Assembly (NCBI GenBank): GCA_965652645.1
Contig: CBFGXE010000009.1
Span: 1 to 64,000 of the forward strand
DNA: 64,000 nt
Source of the DNA: ZC4RG30 sp965652645
GTDB lineage: Bacteria; Pseudomonadota; Gammaproteobacteria; Steroidobacterales; Steroidobacteraceae
Direction of reading: 5' to 3'
Shown: piece by piece, positions 23,915 through 32,476 of the stretch
Layout: the number at the start of each line of letters is the position of its first letter
Position numbering within the stretch: position 1 is the stretch's first letter
The notes under the pieces: generated by a model
Seen by the model: only the letters and a program-made list of their open reading frames with translations
What the model was told of the DNA's origin: nothing
Databases searched by the model: none
Made by a program: the position numbers and the translations under genes

Positions 23915-24442
23915 CTACGCGGGACGCCGCTGCCGCGGCCCCAGGCGCAGCGCGATGAGGCCGGCCACCCAGCGCCCCGTGGCCCACAGGCCCTGGAACA
24001 GCAACCAGCAGGCGAGGCCCACCACGGCAGCGACGATCAGCCCGTCCGGCTGCAGCGAGAAGGTGGGTACGTGGTCGCGCCAGGTGGCGGCGCCGATGTT
24101 CGCGTCATAGTGGCGCAGCAGGTAGCCGATCTGCTGCCAGAGCGTGCCTGCCAGTCCCTCGGCCATGGCCTGCAGCCGCGACAGCGATGCCAGCATGGCC
24201 TGCAGCGCTTCGCCCTCGGCGTGGAAGGTGGGGTCGGCGCTGGCCAGGTGATGCCTGACCAGCGCATCCATGTCGCCGCCGTGGTAGCGGCGCGCGATCT
24301 CCTCGAACGGCGCCAGGTCGATCTGCACCTGGTCGAGCCGCCCGCCGACGCGCTGGCGGTACTGCTGGAGGAAGCCGGGAATGCAGCCGCCAGCCAGTGT
24401 GGCGGCAAGCAATACCAGGCGGTCGAGCAGGCCGTGCAGCAC
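23915..24442 (-). CDS. DUF2937-family membrane protein
   Basis: A 175-residue protein with an N-terminal hydrophobic segment (about 8-25), a soluble middle rich in charged residues (LDQVQIDLAPFEEIARRYHGG) and a C-terminal transmembrane segment (about 140-160). It starts with GTG, 28 bases after the stop of the upstream beta-barrel gene. The layout and sequence match DUF2937; the function of the family is unknown. Confidence 0.7.
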   Translation of the reverse strand: MLHGLLDRLVLLAATLAGGCIPGFLQQYRQRVGGRLDQVQIDLAPFEEIARRYHGGDMDALVRHHLASADPTFHAEGEALQAMLASLSRLQAMAEGLAGTLWQQIGYLLRHYDANIGAATWRDHVPTFSLQPDGLIVAAVVGLACWLLFQGLWATGRWVAGLIALRLGPRQRRPA

Positions 24443-24470
24443 GCCGGGTCTCCCCGGTCCTTCCCTTCTG

Positions 24471-25064
24471 TCAGAGGAAGGACTTGGTGAAGCTCAGCGA
24501 CAGCAGCGAGGGTTTGGCCGAGTCGCCATCATCCTTCACCTTGAACTTCTCCCATTCGCCGCGAATGGCGAAGGAGCCGAACTTGAGCTGCGCACCCAGG
24601 CCGTAGGTGAAGTTGGTGTCCTTGGCGCCCACTTCACCAAGGCCGTCGACCGCGAGGTCAGCATCCAACTTCGCCAGTCCCGCCTTGGCATACAGGTCGA
24701 GGATGGGCAGCGGCAGCGGCGCATACAGCAGGCCGTAGGCGGCGATGCCCTTGTAGTCCACCGAGGAATCTTCGCCATTGGGCTTGCCGAAGTCGATGTA
24801 CTCCAGTTCCGCGCCGAGCAGCGAAGCAACACGCAGGCCGGCGATCAGCTTCCAGCCGGTGTCCTTGGCGTCGAAGTCCAGTGCACCCAGGTCGTCGGCG
24901 CTGAGGCCCACGTCGCTCTGGCCGATGCCTGCGCCGATGTAGAAATCCACTCCCGGCACCTGCGCCGCCGCGGGCGCCGACACCAGTCCCAGCGCGCCGA
25001 TGGCCAGCAGCGCTGCCAGTCCATGCCGAATGCCGGAAAGTCCGGACCGCTTGATCGTTGCCAT
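24471..25064 (-). CDS. Small outer-membrane beta-barrel protein
   Basis: A 197-residue OmpA/OprF-like eight-strand barrel. The Sec signal (ending APAAAQ) is followed by alternating hydrophobic strands such as FYIGAGIGQSDVG, GWKLIAGLRVASLLGAELEYIDFG and FTYGLGAQLKFG, and it ends in FTKSFL with aromatic and hydrophobic residues at the last positions. The ATG at 25064 is preceded by AAGGAGGA, a near-perfect ribosome-binding site. Role unknown. The barrel type is related to surface and stress-induced porin-like proteins. Confidence 0.8.
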   Translation of the reverse strand: MATIKRSGLSGIRHGLAALLAIGALGLVSAPAAAQVPGVDFYIGAGIGQSDVGLSADDLGALDFDAKDTGWKLIAGLRVASLLGAELEYIDFGKPNGEDSSVDYKGIAAYGLLYAPLPLPILDLYAKAGLAKLDADLAVDGLGEVGAKDTNFTYGLGAQLKFGSFAIRGEWEKFKVKDDGDSAKPSLLSLSFTKSFL

Positions 25065-25153
25065 CTTCAATTCCTCCTTGGACGGATGTTGGCTCACCCG
25101 CGCGAAGCCGCGCAGGCGGAGTCATTGCATACTTTAAGAGGGGCATAAGCAAG

Positions 25154-25176
25154 AAGGCCCGCGCGGGGCGGGCCTT
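25154..25176 (-). terminator. Rho-independent terminator
   Basis: A nine-base perfect stem (AAGGCCCGC / GCGGGCCTT) with a five-base loop, followed on the minus strand by CTTCTTGCTT. It lies 53 bases after the stop of the Gly/Pro-rich protein gene and isolates it from the beta-barrel gene. Confidence 0.75.
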
Positions 25177-25228
25177 CCTGCACATCTGTGAAGGCTGTCA
25201 CCAGCCTGTCGCCAGGCGGCGACTTTGA

Positions 25229-25759
25229 TCACTGTCCCGGCGGGCGTCCGCCCGGAGGACCACCACCCGGAGGTCCGCCCATGCCGCCGGGAGGACCGCC
25301 CATGCCACCCATGCCGCCACGACGCTGGGCCTGGGCAGCCTGTGCGGCTTCCCAGGTCTTCTTCTGGTCGGCGTTGAGGACCTTGTTGACCGCAGCGGTG
25401 AGGTTGTCACGCGCTTTGGTGCGCGCGGCCATTGCCTCCTGGCTGGGCGGACCACCCGCGGCAGCGGGAATCTTCGCCACCTCGGCCACGTAGGCATCGG
25501 CCGCCTTCTCGATCTCGGCCGTCTGCGCGGCAGAAAGCTTCAGCGCGGGATCGTTCAGGCCAAAGCGCTGGATCGTGCCGGCACGATCATTCGCCGGCAT
25601 GCCCATGCCACCCATTCCCCCGCCCATGCCCGGTCCACCGGCACCAGGACCACCACGGGGAGGACCACCACCAGGCGCCTGCGCCATTGCGCCGGCCGCC
25701 ATCGTCATCATTGCGCCGGCGGCAGCCGTCAGCAGCAATGTCTTCAGCTTGCCTTTCAT
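25229..25759 (-). CDS. Secreted Gly/Pro/Met-rich protein of unknown function
   Basis: A 176-residue protein: Sec signal (about 1-26, AGAMAQ), a GGPGMGGGMGGMGM-type low-complexity stretch, a helical Ala/Lys/Glu-rich core (about 65-145), and a second repeat region GGMGG/GGPPGG ending RPPGQ. The helical core (LSAAQTAEIEKAADAY) is reminiscent of periplasmic Spy/CpxP-like helical proteins, but no LTxxQ repeat is clear. Monocistronic, with a terminator downstream. Confidence 0.7.
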   Translation of the reverse strand: MKGKLKTLLLTAAAGAMMTMAAGAMAQAPGGGPPRGGPGAGGPGMGGGMGGMGMPANDRAGTIQRFGLNDPALKLSAAQTAEIEKAADAYVAEVAKIPAAAGGPPSQEAMAARTKARDNLTAAVNKVLNADQKKTWEAAQAAQAQRRGGMGGMGGPPGGMGGPPGGGPPGGRPPGQ

Positions 25760-25952
25760 CGTTGAATCTCCCGAAACATATGTGGAAGAACCCGCGATGA
25801 TCATAGCGCTCCGCCAGAAAGGCGGCGCAACTGTCGGATGCAGCGGACATTACCTGTCGTTCACCTGCATCAATTGTGAAAGAAATAAGGACCGTTCCGT
25901 GCTGGCGAACGCCGGGAAGCTGCAGCGACAGGAATAGTTGCGTGCCGGTTGA

Positions 25953-26960
25953 CTACCTGCTGCTGAAAGGACGCGGCAATACGGCGCGCGCCACGTCCGG
26001 ATGGTCGCAGAACAGGCCATCCACGCCCGCTTCGACATGCATGCGGATCTCGCCGGCCAGGTCGCCATGTCCATTCAGCTCATTGCCACGCCGGAACTGC
26101 ACTGGCAGGAACATGTTCTCGGCACGGAAGGTCCAGGCATGCACCTGCAGTCCCGCGGCATGTGCGTTCTCGACCAGTCCGGTGGGCACAAGCGTGCCGC
26201 CGGCCTTCTCGGCGATCACCATGCTCTTCTGCACGCCGATCACGTCGGCGTATTCGGCCACGCGCTTCAGCCCCCCGGGCGTGGCCATGTTGGCGAAGCT
26301 GCCGCCCTTTTCCGGCGACTGGTCCCACGGTGCGCCTTCCGCTGCCATCAGCTGCACCAGCGGATGTTCGCACTGCCGCCGCAGGTAGCGCAGGTTGCCC
26401 ACCTCGAACGACTGGATGTAGATGGGCGCACTGCCGAGCCCGACGCGCAGCGCCTCCAGCAGCAGCGGCTCGAGCCTGAGCCCGATGGAGGCGAAGTGCG
26501 AAGGGTGCTTCAGCTCCGCATACACGCCGATGGGTGGCAGCTTCGCCGGCGCGCGCATCGAGTTCACGTAACCCACGTACTGCAGGATCTCCTCGATGGT
26601 GGGCACCTCGAAGCGGCCGTCATAACGGCTGTTATGCGCCCGCAACTCGGGAATGCGCTCGCGCGCGCGCAGCGTCTTCAGCTCCTCCAGCGTGAAGTCC
26701 TCGGTGAACCAGCCGCTCACGTCCACGCCGTCGATGTACTGCGTGCGCTTGCGTTCCTCGAATTCCGGGTGGTCGGCCACGTCGGTGGTGGTGCTGATCT
26801 CGTTCTCGTGGCGTGCCACCAGCACGCCATCGCGCGTGGCCACGAGGTCCGGCTCGATGTAGTCCGCCCCCTGCAGCAGCGCCAGCGAATAGGAAGCCAG
26901 GGTGTGCTCGGGCATGTGGCCGCTGGCGCCGCGATGCCCGATGACCAGCGGCATCTTCAT
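25953..26960 (-). CDS. glpQ: Glycerophosphodiester phosphodiesterase
   Basis: Hydrolyses glycerophosphodiesters to glycerol 3-phosphate and an alcohol. The 335-residue TIM barrel has IGHRGASGHMPEHTLASY at the N-terminus, DYIEPDLVATRDG with the metal-binding Glu/Asp, and the catalytic His in ARHENEI. The long insert (YDGRFEVPTIEEIL) resembles the GlpQ subtype. No signal peptide is visible, unlike periplasmic GlpQ, so it may be cytosolic. Its ATG overlaps the gltS stop by four bases? In fact GltS lies upstream and ends at the glpQ side; the two are adjacent on the same strand and coupled (ATGA). Confidence 0.9.
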   Translation of the reverse strand: MKMPLVIGHRGASGHMPEHTLASYSLALLQGADYIEPDLVATRDGVLVARHENEISTTTDVADHPEFEERKRTQYIDGVDVSGWFTEDFTLEELKTLRARERIPELRAHNSRYDGRFEVPTIEEILQYVGYVNSMRAPAKLPPIGVYAELKHPSHFASIGLRLEPLLLEALRVGLGSAPIYIQSFEVGNLRYLRRQCEHPLVQLMAAEGAPWDQSPEKGGSFANMATPGGLKRVAEYADVIGVQKSMVIAEKAGGTLVPTGLVENAHAAGLQVHAWTFRAENMFLPVQFRRGNELNGHGDLAGEIRMHVEAGVDGLFCDHPDVARAVLPRPFSSR

Positions 26961-28174
26961 TTCAGGAAGTTGACCAACGCGGTGACCAGCCCGGCATTGG
27001 CGAAGTCGATGAAGAAGGCGCCCACCATGGGCGCCACCAGGAAGGCACGCGGCGCCGGGCCGTAGCGCTCCACCAGCGTGCGCATCACGGCCATGGCATT
27101 GGCGGTGGTGCCGAGCATGAAGCCGACGAAACCACCGCCCATCACCGAGGCCTCGTAGTCACGCCCCATCAGGCGGAACACCAGCGGCACGCTCACCGCG
27201 ATGAGCGCGATCTGCGCCACCAGCATCGCCAGCAGCGGCAAGGCGAGCCCCGCGAGGTCCCACAGGTTCAGCGTCATCAGAGCCAGCGCCAGGAACAGCG
27301 ACAGCGTCACCGCGCCGATGGTGTCCTGGATGCGCATCGACAGGCCAAGCCAGCCGGTGAGGTCGTCGAGGTTGCGGATCAGCGCCGCGACCAGCATGGC
27401 GCCGATGTAGGACGGCAGCGTGATGCCCTGCGCCTGCACCCAGCCGGACAGCCAGGAGCCCAGGGCCATCGCCACCAGCAGCAGCACGGCATTGCGCATC
27501 ACTGCCCAGGTCTCGGCGCTTTCGTCATCGCCCGGCGGTGCCGCCCCCGTGTCCGCCGGCGAATCGAATGCCTCATCCGGTCTGGGCGGCGGCGGGCTGC
27601 CGCCGGGAGTGATGCGGTGGCGGGAAATCAGCCAGCCACCCAGCGGACCGCCCAGCAGTCCGCCGCAGACGATGCCGGCCATGGCCATGGCCAGCGCGAC
27701 GGAAGCGGCGCCCTCCACGCCCGCGGCCTCGAACAGCGGCGCGAACGCCAGTCCCGTGCCCGGCCCGCCGGTGAGCGTGACCGAACCGGCGAGTACGCCG
27801 AACAGCGGATCCATGCCGAACAGCAGCGCCACGACGATGCCCACCACGTTCTGCATCACGGCGAAGGCCAGCGCGAGCACGAAGAACAGGGCCACCTGCG
27901 GGCCGCCGGACCTCAGCATCGACACGCTGGCACCGAATCCGATGGTGGTGAAGAAGGCGATCATCAGCGGCGTCTGCAGCGTGGTGTCGAACTCGAACAG
28001 CGTCACGTCGTGCCCGCGCGCGACGAGGATCACCACCGACACCACCAACCCGCCCAGCACCGGCGCGGGCAGGTTCAGGCGTGCCAGCACGGGGAACATC
28101 CGCCGCAGCAGGTATCCCAGCATCAGCACCACTCCTGCGAATGCCAGCGTATTGACCAGATTGAGCTTCAGCAT
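26957..28174 (-). CDS. gltS: Sodium/glutamate symporter
   Basis: Inner-membrane Na+-dependent glutamate transporter of 405 residues with about 11 hydrophobic segments. Family marks are LNLPAPVLGGLV near the N-terminus, the re-entrant loop TLTGGPGTGLAF, and the C-terminal half MGGGFVGFMLGTTANAMAVM. A hydrophilic Pro-rich loop occupies about 190-225. Its stop overlaps the start of the downstream phosphodiesterase gene (ATGA), implying one transcript; gor lies 16 bases upstream on the same strand, so gor-gltS-glpQ may be an operon. Confidence 0.93.
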   Translation of the reverse strand: MLKLNLVNTLAFAGVVLMLGYLLRRMFPVLARLNLPAPVLGGLVVSVVILVARGHDVTLFEFDTTLQTPLMIAFFTTIGFGASVSMLRSGGPQVALFFVLALAFAVMQNVVGIVVALLFGMDPLFGVLAGSVTLTGGPGTGLAFAPLFEAAGVEGAASVALAMAMAGIVCGGLLGGPLGGWLISRHRITPGGSPPPPRPDEAFDSPADTGAAPPGDDESAETWAVMRNAVLLLVAMALGSWLSGWVQAQGITLPSYIGAMLVAALIRNLDDLTGWLGLSMRIQDTIGAVTLSLFLALALMTLNLWDLAGLALPLLAMLVAQIALIAVSVPLVFRLMGRDYEASVMGGGFVGFMLGTTANAMAVMRTLVERYGPAPRAFLVAPMVGAFFIDFANAGLVTALVNFLK

Positions 28175-28190
28175 CGCCGCGCCACCCCGC

Positions 28191-29540
28191 TTATCGCATG
28201 GTCACCAGTTCTTCGGCCGCCGTGGGATGGATCGCGACCGTGTCGTCGAAGTCACGCTTGGTGGCTCCCATGCGCACCGCCACCGCAAATCCCTGCAGCA
28301 TCTCGTCCACGCCGCGCCCGGCCAGGTGCACGCCCACCACGCGCTGCTCCGCGCCGGCCGTCACCAGCTTCATCCGCGTCTTCGGCTTGCGCTGCGTGAG
28401 AGCGTGGTACATCGGCACGAAGCCTGCCGTGAAGCACTTCACCGCGGCGGCGCCGAAACGCTCGCGGGCTTCCGGCTCCGTGAGGCCGACGGCCCCCAGC
28501 GGCGGATGGCTGAACACCACCGCCGGGATGTTTTCATAGGAGAGCCTGCGACCTTCCATGCCGCCCCAGAGGCGGTCGGCCAGGCGCCGGCCCGCGGCGA
28601 TGGCCACCGGCGTGAGCGTGACCCTGCCGGTGACGTCGCCGATGGCGAACACCCCCGGCACCGAGGTCTGCTGGAATTCGTCCACTTCTATATAGCCGCG
28701 GTCATCGAGGCGCACGCCCACGGCCGGGTCGATGTAGCTGGTCACCGGATCGCGCCCGATGGCCCACACCAGGGCATCCTGGCCGGCGATCACCTCGCCG
28801 GTGTTCAGCCGCACGTCAATGCGCTGCTCCGCCGTGCGCACCAGTTCCACCGGCTCGGCCTGCAGGTTCACGGTGCCACCGGCTTCCACCAGTCCCTCCT
28901 GCGCGGCCTCCACCAGCATGGGGTCGAAGCCGCGCAGCAGTGCCCGACCGCGCGCCACCAGGTTCACCTGGCTGCCCAGGGTCGCAAACACACCCGCCAC
29001 TTCCAGCCCGATGAATCCCGCGCCCACCACGGTCACCCGCTGCGGCCGCCGGTCCAGGTCAAAAAAGCCGTTGGAATCGATGCCCAGCTCCGCGCCGGGG
29101 ATGGTGGAGCGGCGCGGCCGCCCGCCCGAGGCCAGCAGCACCCGCTCGCCCTTCAGGCGCCGCCCGTCCACCTCCACGGTGTGTGCATCCACCAGCCGGG
29201 CCCAGCCCCGCACCACTTCGACGCGGCTCTTCGCCAGGTTCGCCTGGTAGATGCCGCGCAGGCGGATCACATAGGCATCACGCGCCTCCTTCAGGCGCGA
29301 CCAGTCATGTGAAAACCCCTCGAGATCGAAGCCATAACCGGGCGCATCACGCAGGGCATCGGCCAGGTCGGCCGCGGTCCACATGAGCTTCTTGGGCACG
29401 CAGCCCACGTTCACGCAGGTGCCGCCCAGCTCCCCGGCTTCCACCAGCGCCACCCGGGCGCCGTACTCGGCGGCACGGCGGGCGGTGGCGATGCCGCCGC
29501 TGCCCCCGCCCACCACGATCAGATCGAAGGATTGGTCCAT
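28191..29540 (-). CDS. gor: Glutathione-disulfide reductase
   Basis: FAD- and NADPH-dependent reductase of 449 residues. FAD loop VVGGGSGGIATARRA, redox-active disulfide GGTCVNVGCVPKK, NADPH loop VVGAGFIGLEVAG, the FAIGDVTG segment, and the C-terminal interface His in AIHPTAAEE are present. The ATG at 29540 is chosen; TATTAT lies six bases upstream on the minus strand, giving a leaderless-type start. The 18-base gap to divergent prlC means both promoters overlap. Confidence 0.95.
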   Translation of the reverse strand: MDQSFDLIVVGGGSGGIATARRAAEYGARVALVEAGELGGTCVNVGCVPKKLMWTAADLADALRDAPGYGFDLEGFSHDWSRLKEARDAYVIRLRGIYQANLAKSRVEVVRGWARLVDAHTVEVDGRRLKGERVLLASGGRPRRSTIPGAELGIDSNGFFDLDRRPQRVTVVGAGFIGLEVAGVFATLGSQVNLVARGRALLRGFDPMLVEAAQEGLVEAGGTVNLQAEPVELVRTAEQRIDVRLNTGEVIAGQDALVWAIGRDPVTSYIDPAVGVRLDDRGYIEVDEFQQTSVPGVFAIGDVTGRVTLTPVAIAAGRRLADRLWGGMEGRRLSYENIPAVVFSHPPLGAVGLTEPEARERFGAAAVKCFTAGFVPMYHALTQRKPKTRMKLVTAGAEQRVVGVHLAGRGVDEMLQGFAVAVRMGATKRDFDDTVAIHPTAAEELVTMR

Positions 29541-29545
29541 GTGGG

Positions 29546-29552
29546 CATAATA
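29546..29552. promoter_or_regulatory. Overlapping -10 elements between gor and prlC
   Basis: CATAAT on the plus strand (29546-29551, seven bases before the prlC ATG) and TATTAT on the minus strand (29547-29552, six bases before the gor ATG) are almost the same bases. Both genes would have near-leaderless transcripts from back-to-back promoters, unless the real promoters lie inside the neighbouring coding regions. Confidence 0.4.
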
Positions 29553-29558
29553 GGAGAA

Positions 29559-31580
29559 ATGAACCACAACCCGCTGCTGGGCGCCGGCCCTTTACCGGCT
29601 TTTGATGCCATCCGCCCGGAACATGTCGAAACGGGCATCCGCGCCCTGCTCGAGGAGAACCGCGCCCGCATCCGCGAGATCGAGGCCACGCCCGCACCCA
29701 CCTTCCGCACCCTGGTGGAGCCGCTGGAGGAACTGAACCACCGCCTCACCCGCGCCTGGTCGCCGGTGGGCCACCTCAATGGCGTGATGAACAACGAGGC
29801 GCTGCGCGAGCGTTACAACGCCTGCCTGCCGCTGCTCTCGGAATACGGCACCGACCTCAGCCAGAACGAGCGCCTGTTCCAGGCCTTCACGGCCGTGCGG
29901 CAGAACGAGGCAGGCAGCCTCGATGCCGAGCAGCTCGCCGTGGTCGACCACGCGCTGCTGGAGTTCCGCCTGGCCGGCGTGGCGCTCGACGGCGCGAAGA
30001 AGGACCGCTTCAAGGCCGTGATGCTGGAGATGGCGCGCCTCGGCGCGAAGTTCGAGGAGAACGTGCTCGACGCCACCAATGCCTTCACCCATGAGGTGCA
30101 GGATGCCACCGAGCTGGACGGCCTGAATGCAACCATCCTCGCCCAGGCGCGCGAGCGCGCGGAGGCCGCCGGCAAGCCGGGCTGGCTGCTGGGGCTGGAG
30201 CAGCCCACCTATGTCGCCGTGGTCACCGATGCGCATTCGGCGAAGCTGCGCGAGATCTTCTATCGCGCGTGGAGCACCCGCGCCTCCACCATGGGCCCCA
30301 CGCCGTCGAAATTCGACAACACGCAGGTGATGGAGGAACTGCTGCGCCTGAGGCACGAGGCCGCGCAGCTGCTGGGTTACCCGGACTTCGCCGCCTATGC
30401 GCTGGCGCGCCGCATGGCACGCAGCGTCGATGAGGTGCTGGGTTTCCTGCGCGACATCGCGCGCGCCGCCCGCCCCGCCGCCGAACGCGAGCTGGCCGAA
30501 CTCACCGCGTTCGCCGGCCGCAAGCTCGATGCCTGGGACATCACCTATTATTCCGAACGCCTGCAGGAGGCACGCTACAGCATTTCCCAGGAGGAACTGC
30601 GCCCTTACTTCCCGCTGCCACGCGTGCTGGATGGCCTCTTCGGCGTGGTGCAGCGGCTGTTCCAGGTGAGCTTGCGGCCGCGCGCCGACGTGCCGCTGTG
30701 GCATCCGGATGCGCGTTATTACGACATCCTCGATACCGCCGGCACGGTGATCGGCGGCGTGTACCTCGACCCCTATGCCCGCCCGAACAAGCGCAGCGGC
30801 GCGTGGATGGATGAGTGCGTGGGACGCAAGGAGCTTTCCACTGGCACGGCGCTGCCCGTGGCCTACCTGGTGTGCAATGCCCTGCCCGGCGCGGCCGGCC
30901 TGCCGGCACAGCTCACGCACGACGACGTGGTGACCCTGTTCCACGAGTTCGGCCACGGCCTGCACCACCTGCTCACCCGCGTGCGTTACCCCTCGCTCTC
31001 CGGCATCAACGGCGTGGCATGGGACGCAGTGGAACTGCCCAGCCAGTTCATGGAGAACTACGCCTGGCAGCCGGCGGTGCTGCGCGAGATCACGCAGCAC
31101 GTGGAAACCGGGGCACCGCTGCCGGAGGAGCAGATCGCGCAGCTGCTGAAGACGCGCAGCTTCCAGGCGGGCCTGGCCACCCTGCGCCAGGTGGAGTTCG
31201 CGCTGTTCGACTTCCGCCTGCACGCCGAATACGACCCGGCGCGTGGCGCGCGCATCGCCGAGATCCTCGCCGAGGTGCGGCGCGAGGTGGCGGTGGTGCC
31301 CATCCCGGAGTGGAACCGCTATCCCAACAGCTTCGGCCACATCTTTGCCGGCGGTTATGCCGCCGGTTACTACAGCTACAAGTGGGCCGAAGTGCTGTCC
31401 GCGGATGCCTTCTCGGCCTTCGAAGAGGCCGGCATCTTCGACAGCAGCACCGCCGGGCGTTTTGTCGATGCCATCCTCTCGCGCGGCGGCAGCCGCGATG
31501 CATTGGACGCCTTCGTCGAGTTCCGCGGCAGGAAACCACGCATAGATGCCCTGCTGCGCCAGCACGGCATCGCCCCCTGA
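29559..31580 (+). CDS. prlC: Oligopeptidase A (M3 metallopeptidase)
   Basis: Zinc oligopeptidase of 673 residues that degrades short peptides, including signal peptides. The zinc site HEFGH is at 462-466, with downstream GINGVAWDAVELPSQFMENY typical of M3A. The N-terminal helical domain (FDAIRPEHVETGIRALLEE) matches. The ATG at 29559 has AGGAG just upstream. Followed after three bases by xthA in the same direction. Confidence 0.95.
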   Translation: MNHNPLLGAGPLPAFDAIRPEHVETGIRALLEENRARIREIEATPAPTFRTLVEPLEELNHRLTRAWSPVGHLNGVMNNEALRERYNACLPLLSEYGTDLSQNERLFQAFTAVRQNEAGSLDAEQLAVVDHALLEFRLAGVALDGAKKDRFKAVMLEMARLGAKFEENVLDATNAFTHEVQDATELDGLNATILAQARERAEAAGKPGWLLGLEQPTYVAVVTDAHSAKLREIFYRAWSTRASTMGPTPSKFDNTQVMEELLRLRHEAAQLLGYPDFAAYALARRMARSVDEVLGFLRDIARAARPAAERELAELTAFAGRKLDAWDITYYSERLQEARYSISQEELRPYFPLPRVLDGLFGVVQRLFQVSLRPRADVPLWHPDARYYDILDTAGTVIGGVYLDPYARPNKRSGAWMDECVGRKELSTGTALPVAYLVCNALPGAAGLPAQLTHDDVVTLFHEFGHGLHHLLTRVRYPSLSGINGVAWDAVELPSQFMENYAWQPAVLREITQHVETGAPLPEEQIAQLLKTRSFQAGLATLRQVEFALFDFRLHAEYDPARGARIAEILAEVRREVAVVPIPEWNRYPNSFGHIFAGGYAAGYYSYKWAEVLSADAFSAFEEAGIFDSSTAGRFVDAILSRGGSRDALDAFVEFRGRKPRIDALLRQHGIAP

Positions 31581-31583
31581 CCC

Positions 31584-32354
31584 ATGCCCACGGTCGCCAG
31601 CTGGAACGTGAACTCGTTGCGGGTGCGCATGCCGCACCTGTCGACCTGGCTGGACACCACCGGGCCCGACGTGCTCGGCCTGCAGGAAACCAAGTGCGTC
31701 GACGAAGCCTTCCCCTGCGAGGCGCTGGGTGCGCTGGGCTACCACTGCGTGATGAGCGGGCAGAAAACCTACAATGGCGTGGCGCTGCTGGCGCGCGAGC
31801 CGCTCACCGACGTGGTCAGCGGACTGCCGGACTTCGAGGATCCGCAGCGCCGCCTGATTGCCGCCACGGTGGGCGGCGTGCGTTACGTGAACGTCTACGT
31901 GCCCAATGGCCAGGCCGTGGGCTCCGAGAAATACGAATACAAGCTGCGCTGGCTGGGCGCGCTCGGCCGCTTCCTCGAACGCGAGCTCGCCGCGCATCCG
32001 CGCCTGGTGGTGATGGGCGACTTCAACATTGCGCCGGATGACCGCGACGTGCACGACCCGGTGCTGTGGAAGGACCAGATCCTCTGCAGCGTGCCCGAGC
32101 GCGAGGCCCTGGGTCGGCTGCTGGGGCTGGGCCTGGCCGACAGTTTCCGCCTGCACGACCAGCCGGAGGGGCTCTTCAGCTGGTGGGACTATCGTGCCGC
32201 CGGCTTCCGCCGCAACCTTGGCCTGCGCATTGACCTGCTGCTGGCCAGCCGCGAGGTGGCCGGCGCCGCCGAGCCGGGCTGGATCGACCTGGCACCCCGG
32301 CGCCTGGAGCGACCCTCCGATCACACGCCGGTGTTCCTGCGTTTCGATGCCTGA
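31584..32354 (+). CDS. xthA: Exodeoxyribonuclease III
   Basis: AP endonuclease and 3' exonuclease of 256 residues. It shows SWNVNSLRVR, LQETKCVDEAFP (metal-binding Glu), GDFNIAPDDRDVHDP, RIDLLLAS and the final SDHTPVFLRF catalytic His. It begins three bases after the prlC stop and is probably co-transcribed with it. Confidence 0.95.
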   Translation: MPTVASWNVNSLRVRMPHLSTWLDTTGPDVLGLQETKCVDEAFPCEALGALGYHCVMSGQKTYNGVALLAREPLTDVVSGLPDFEDPQRRLIAATVGGVRYVNVYVPNGQAVGSEKYEYKLRWLGALGRFLERELAAHPRLVVMGDFNIAPDDRDVHDPVLWKDQILCSVPEREALGRLLGLGLADSFRLHDQPEGLFSWWDYRAAGFRRNLGLRIDLLLASREVAGAAEPGWIDLAPRRLERPSDHTPVFLRFDA

Positions 32355-32360
32355 ACGATT

Positions 32361-32409
32361 CCGGCCGGCGATGTGATCAGGGCAACCCTGAAATGACATA
32401 TCCGGCCGG
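32361..32409. repeat. Long imperfect hairpin downstream of xthA
   Basis: Outer arms CCGGCCGG (32361-32368 and 32402-32409), a middle ATGT/ACAT pairing, and a perfect inner stem TCAGGG-CAA-CCCTGA (32377-32391) fold into one 49-base structure with small internal loops. No U-tract follows. It could be an mRNA 3' stabiliser, a REP-like unit or a factor-assisted terminator. No second copy was noticed in this window. Confidence 0.5.
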
Positions 32410-32476
32410 ACCTGGATCGCAATCTGCGTACCCTGTCGTGTGCCGGCGCGCGGGCCCGGAATAGACTGCCTCCAGC

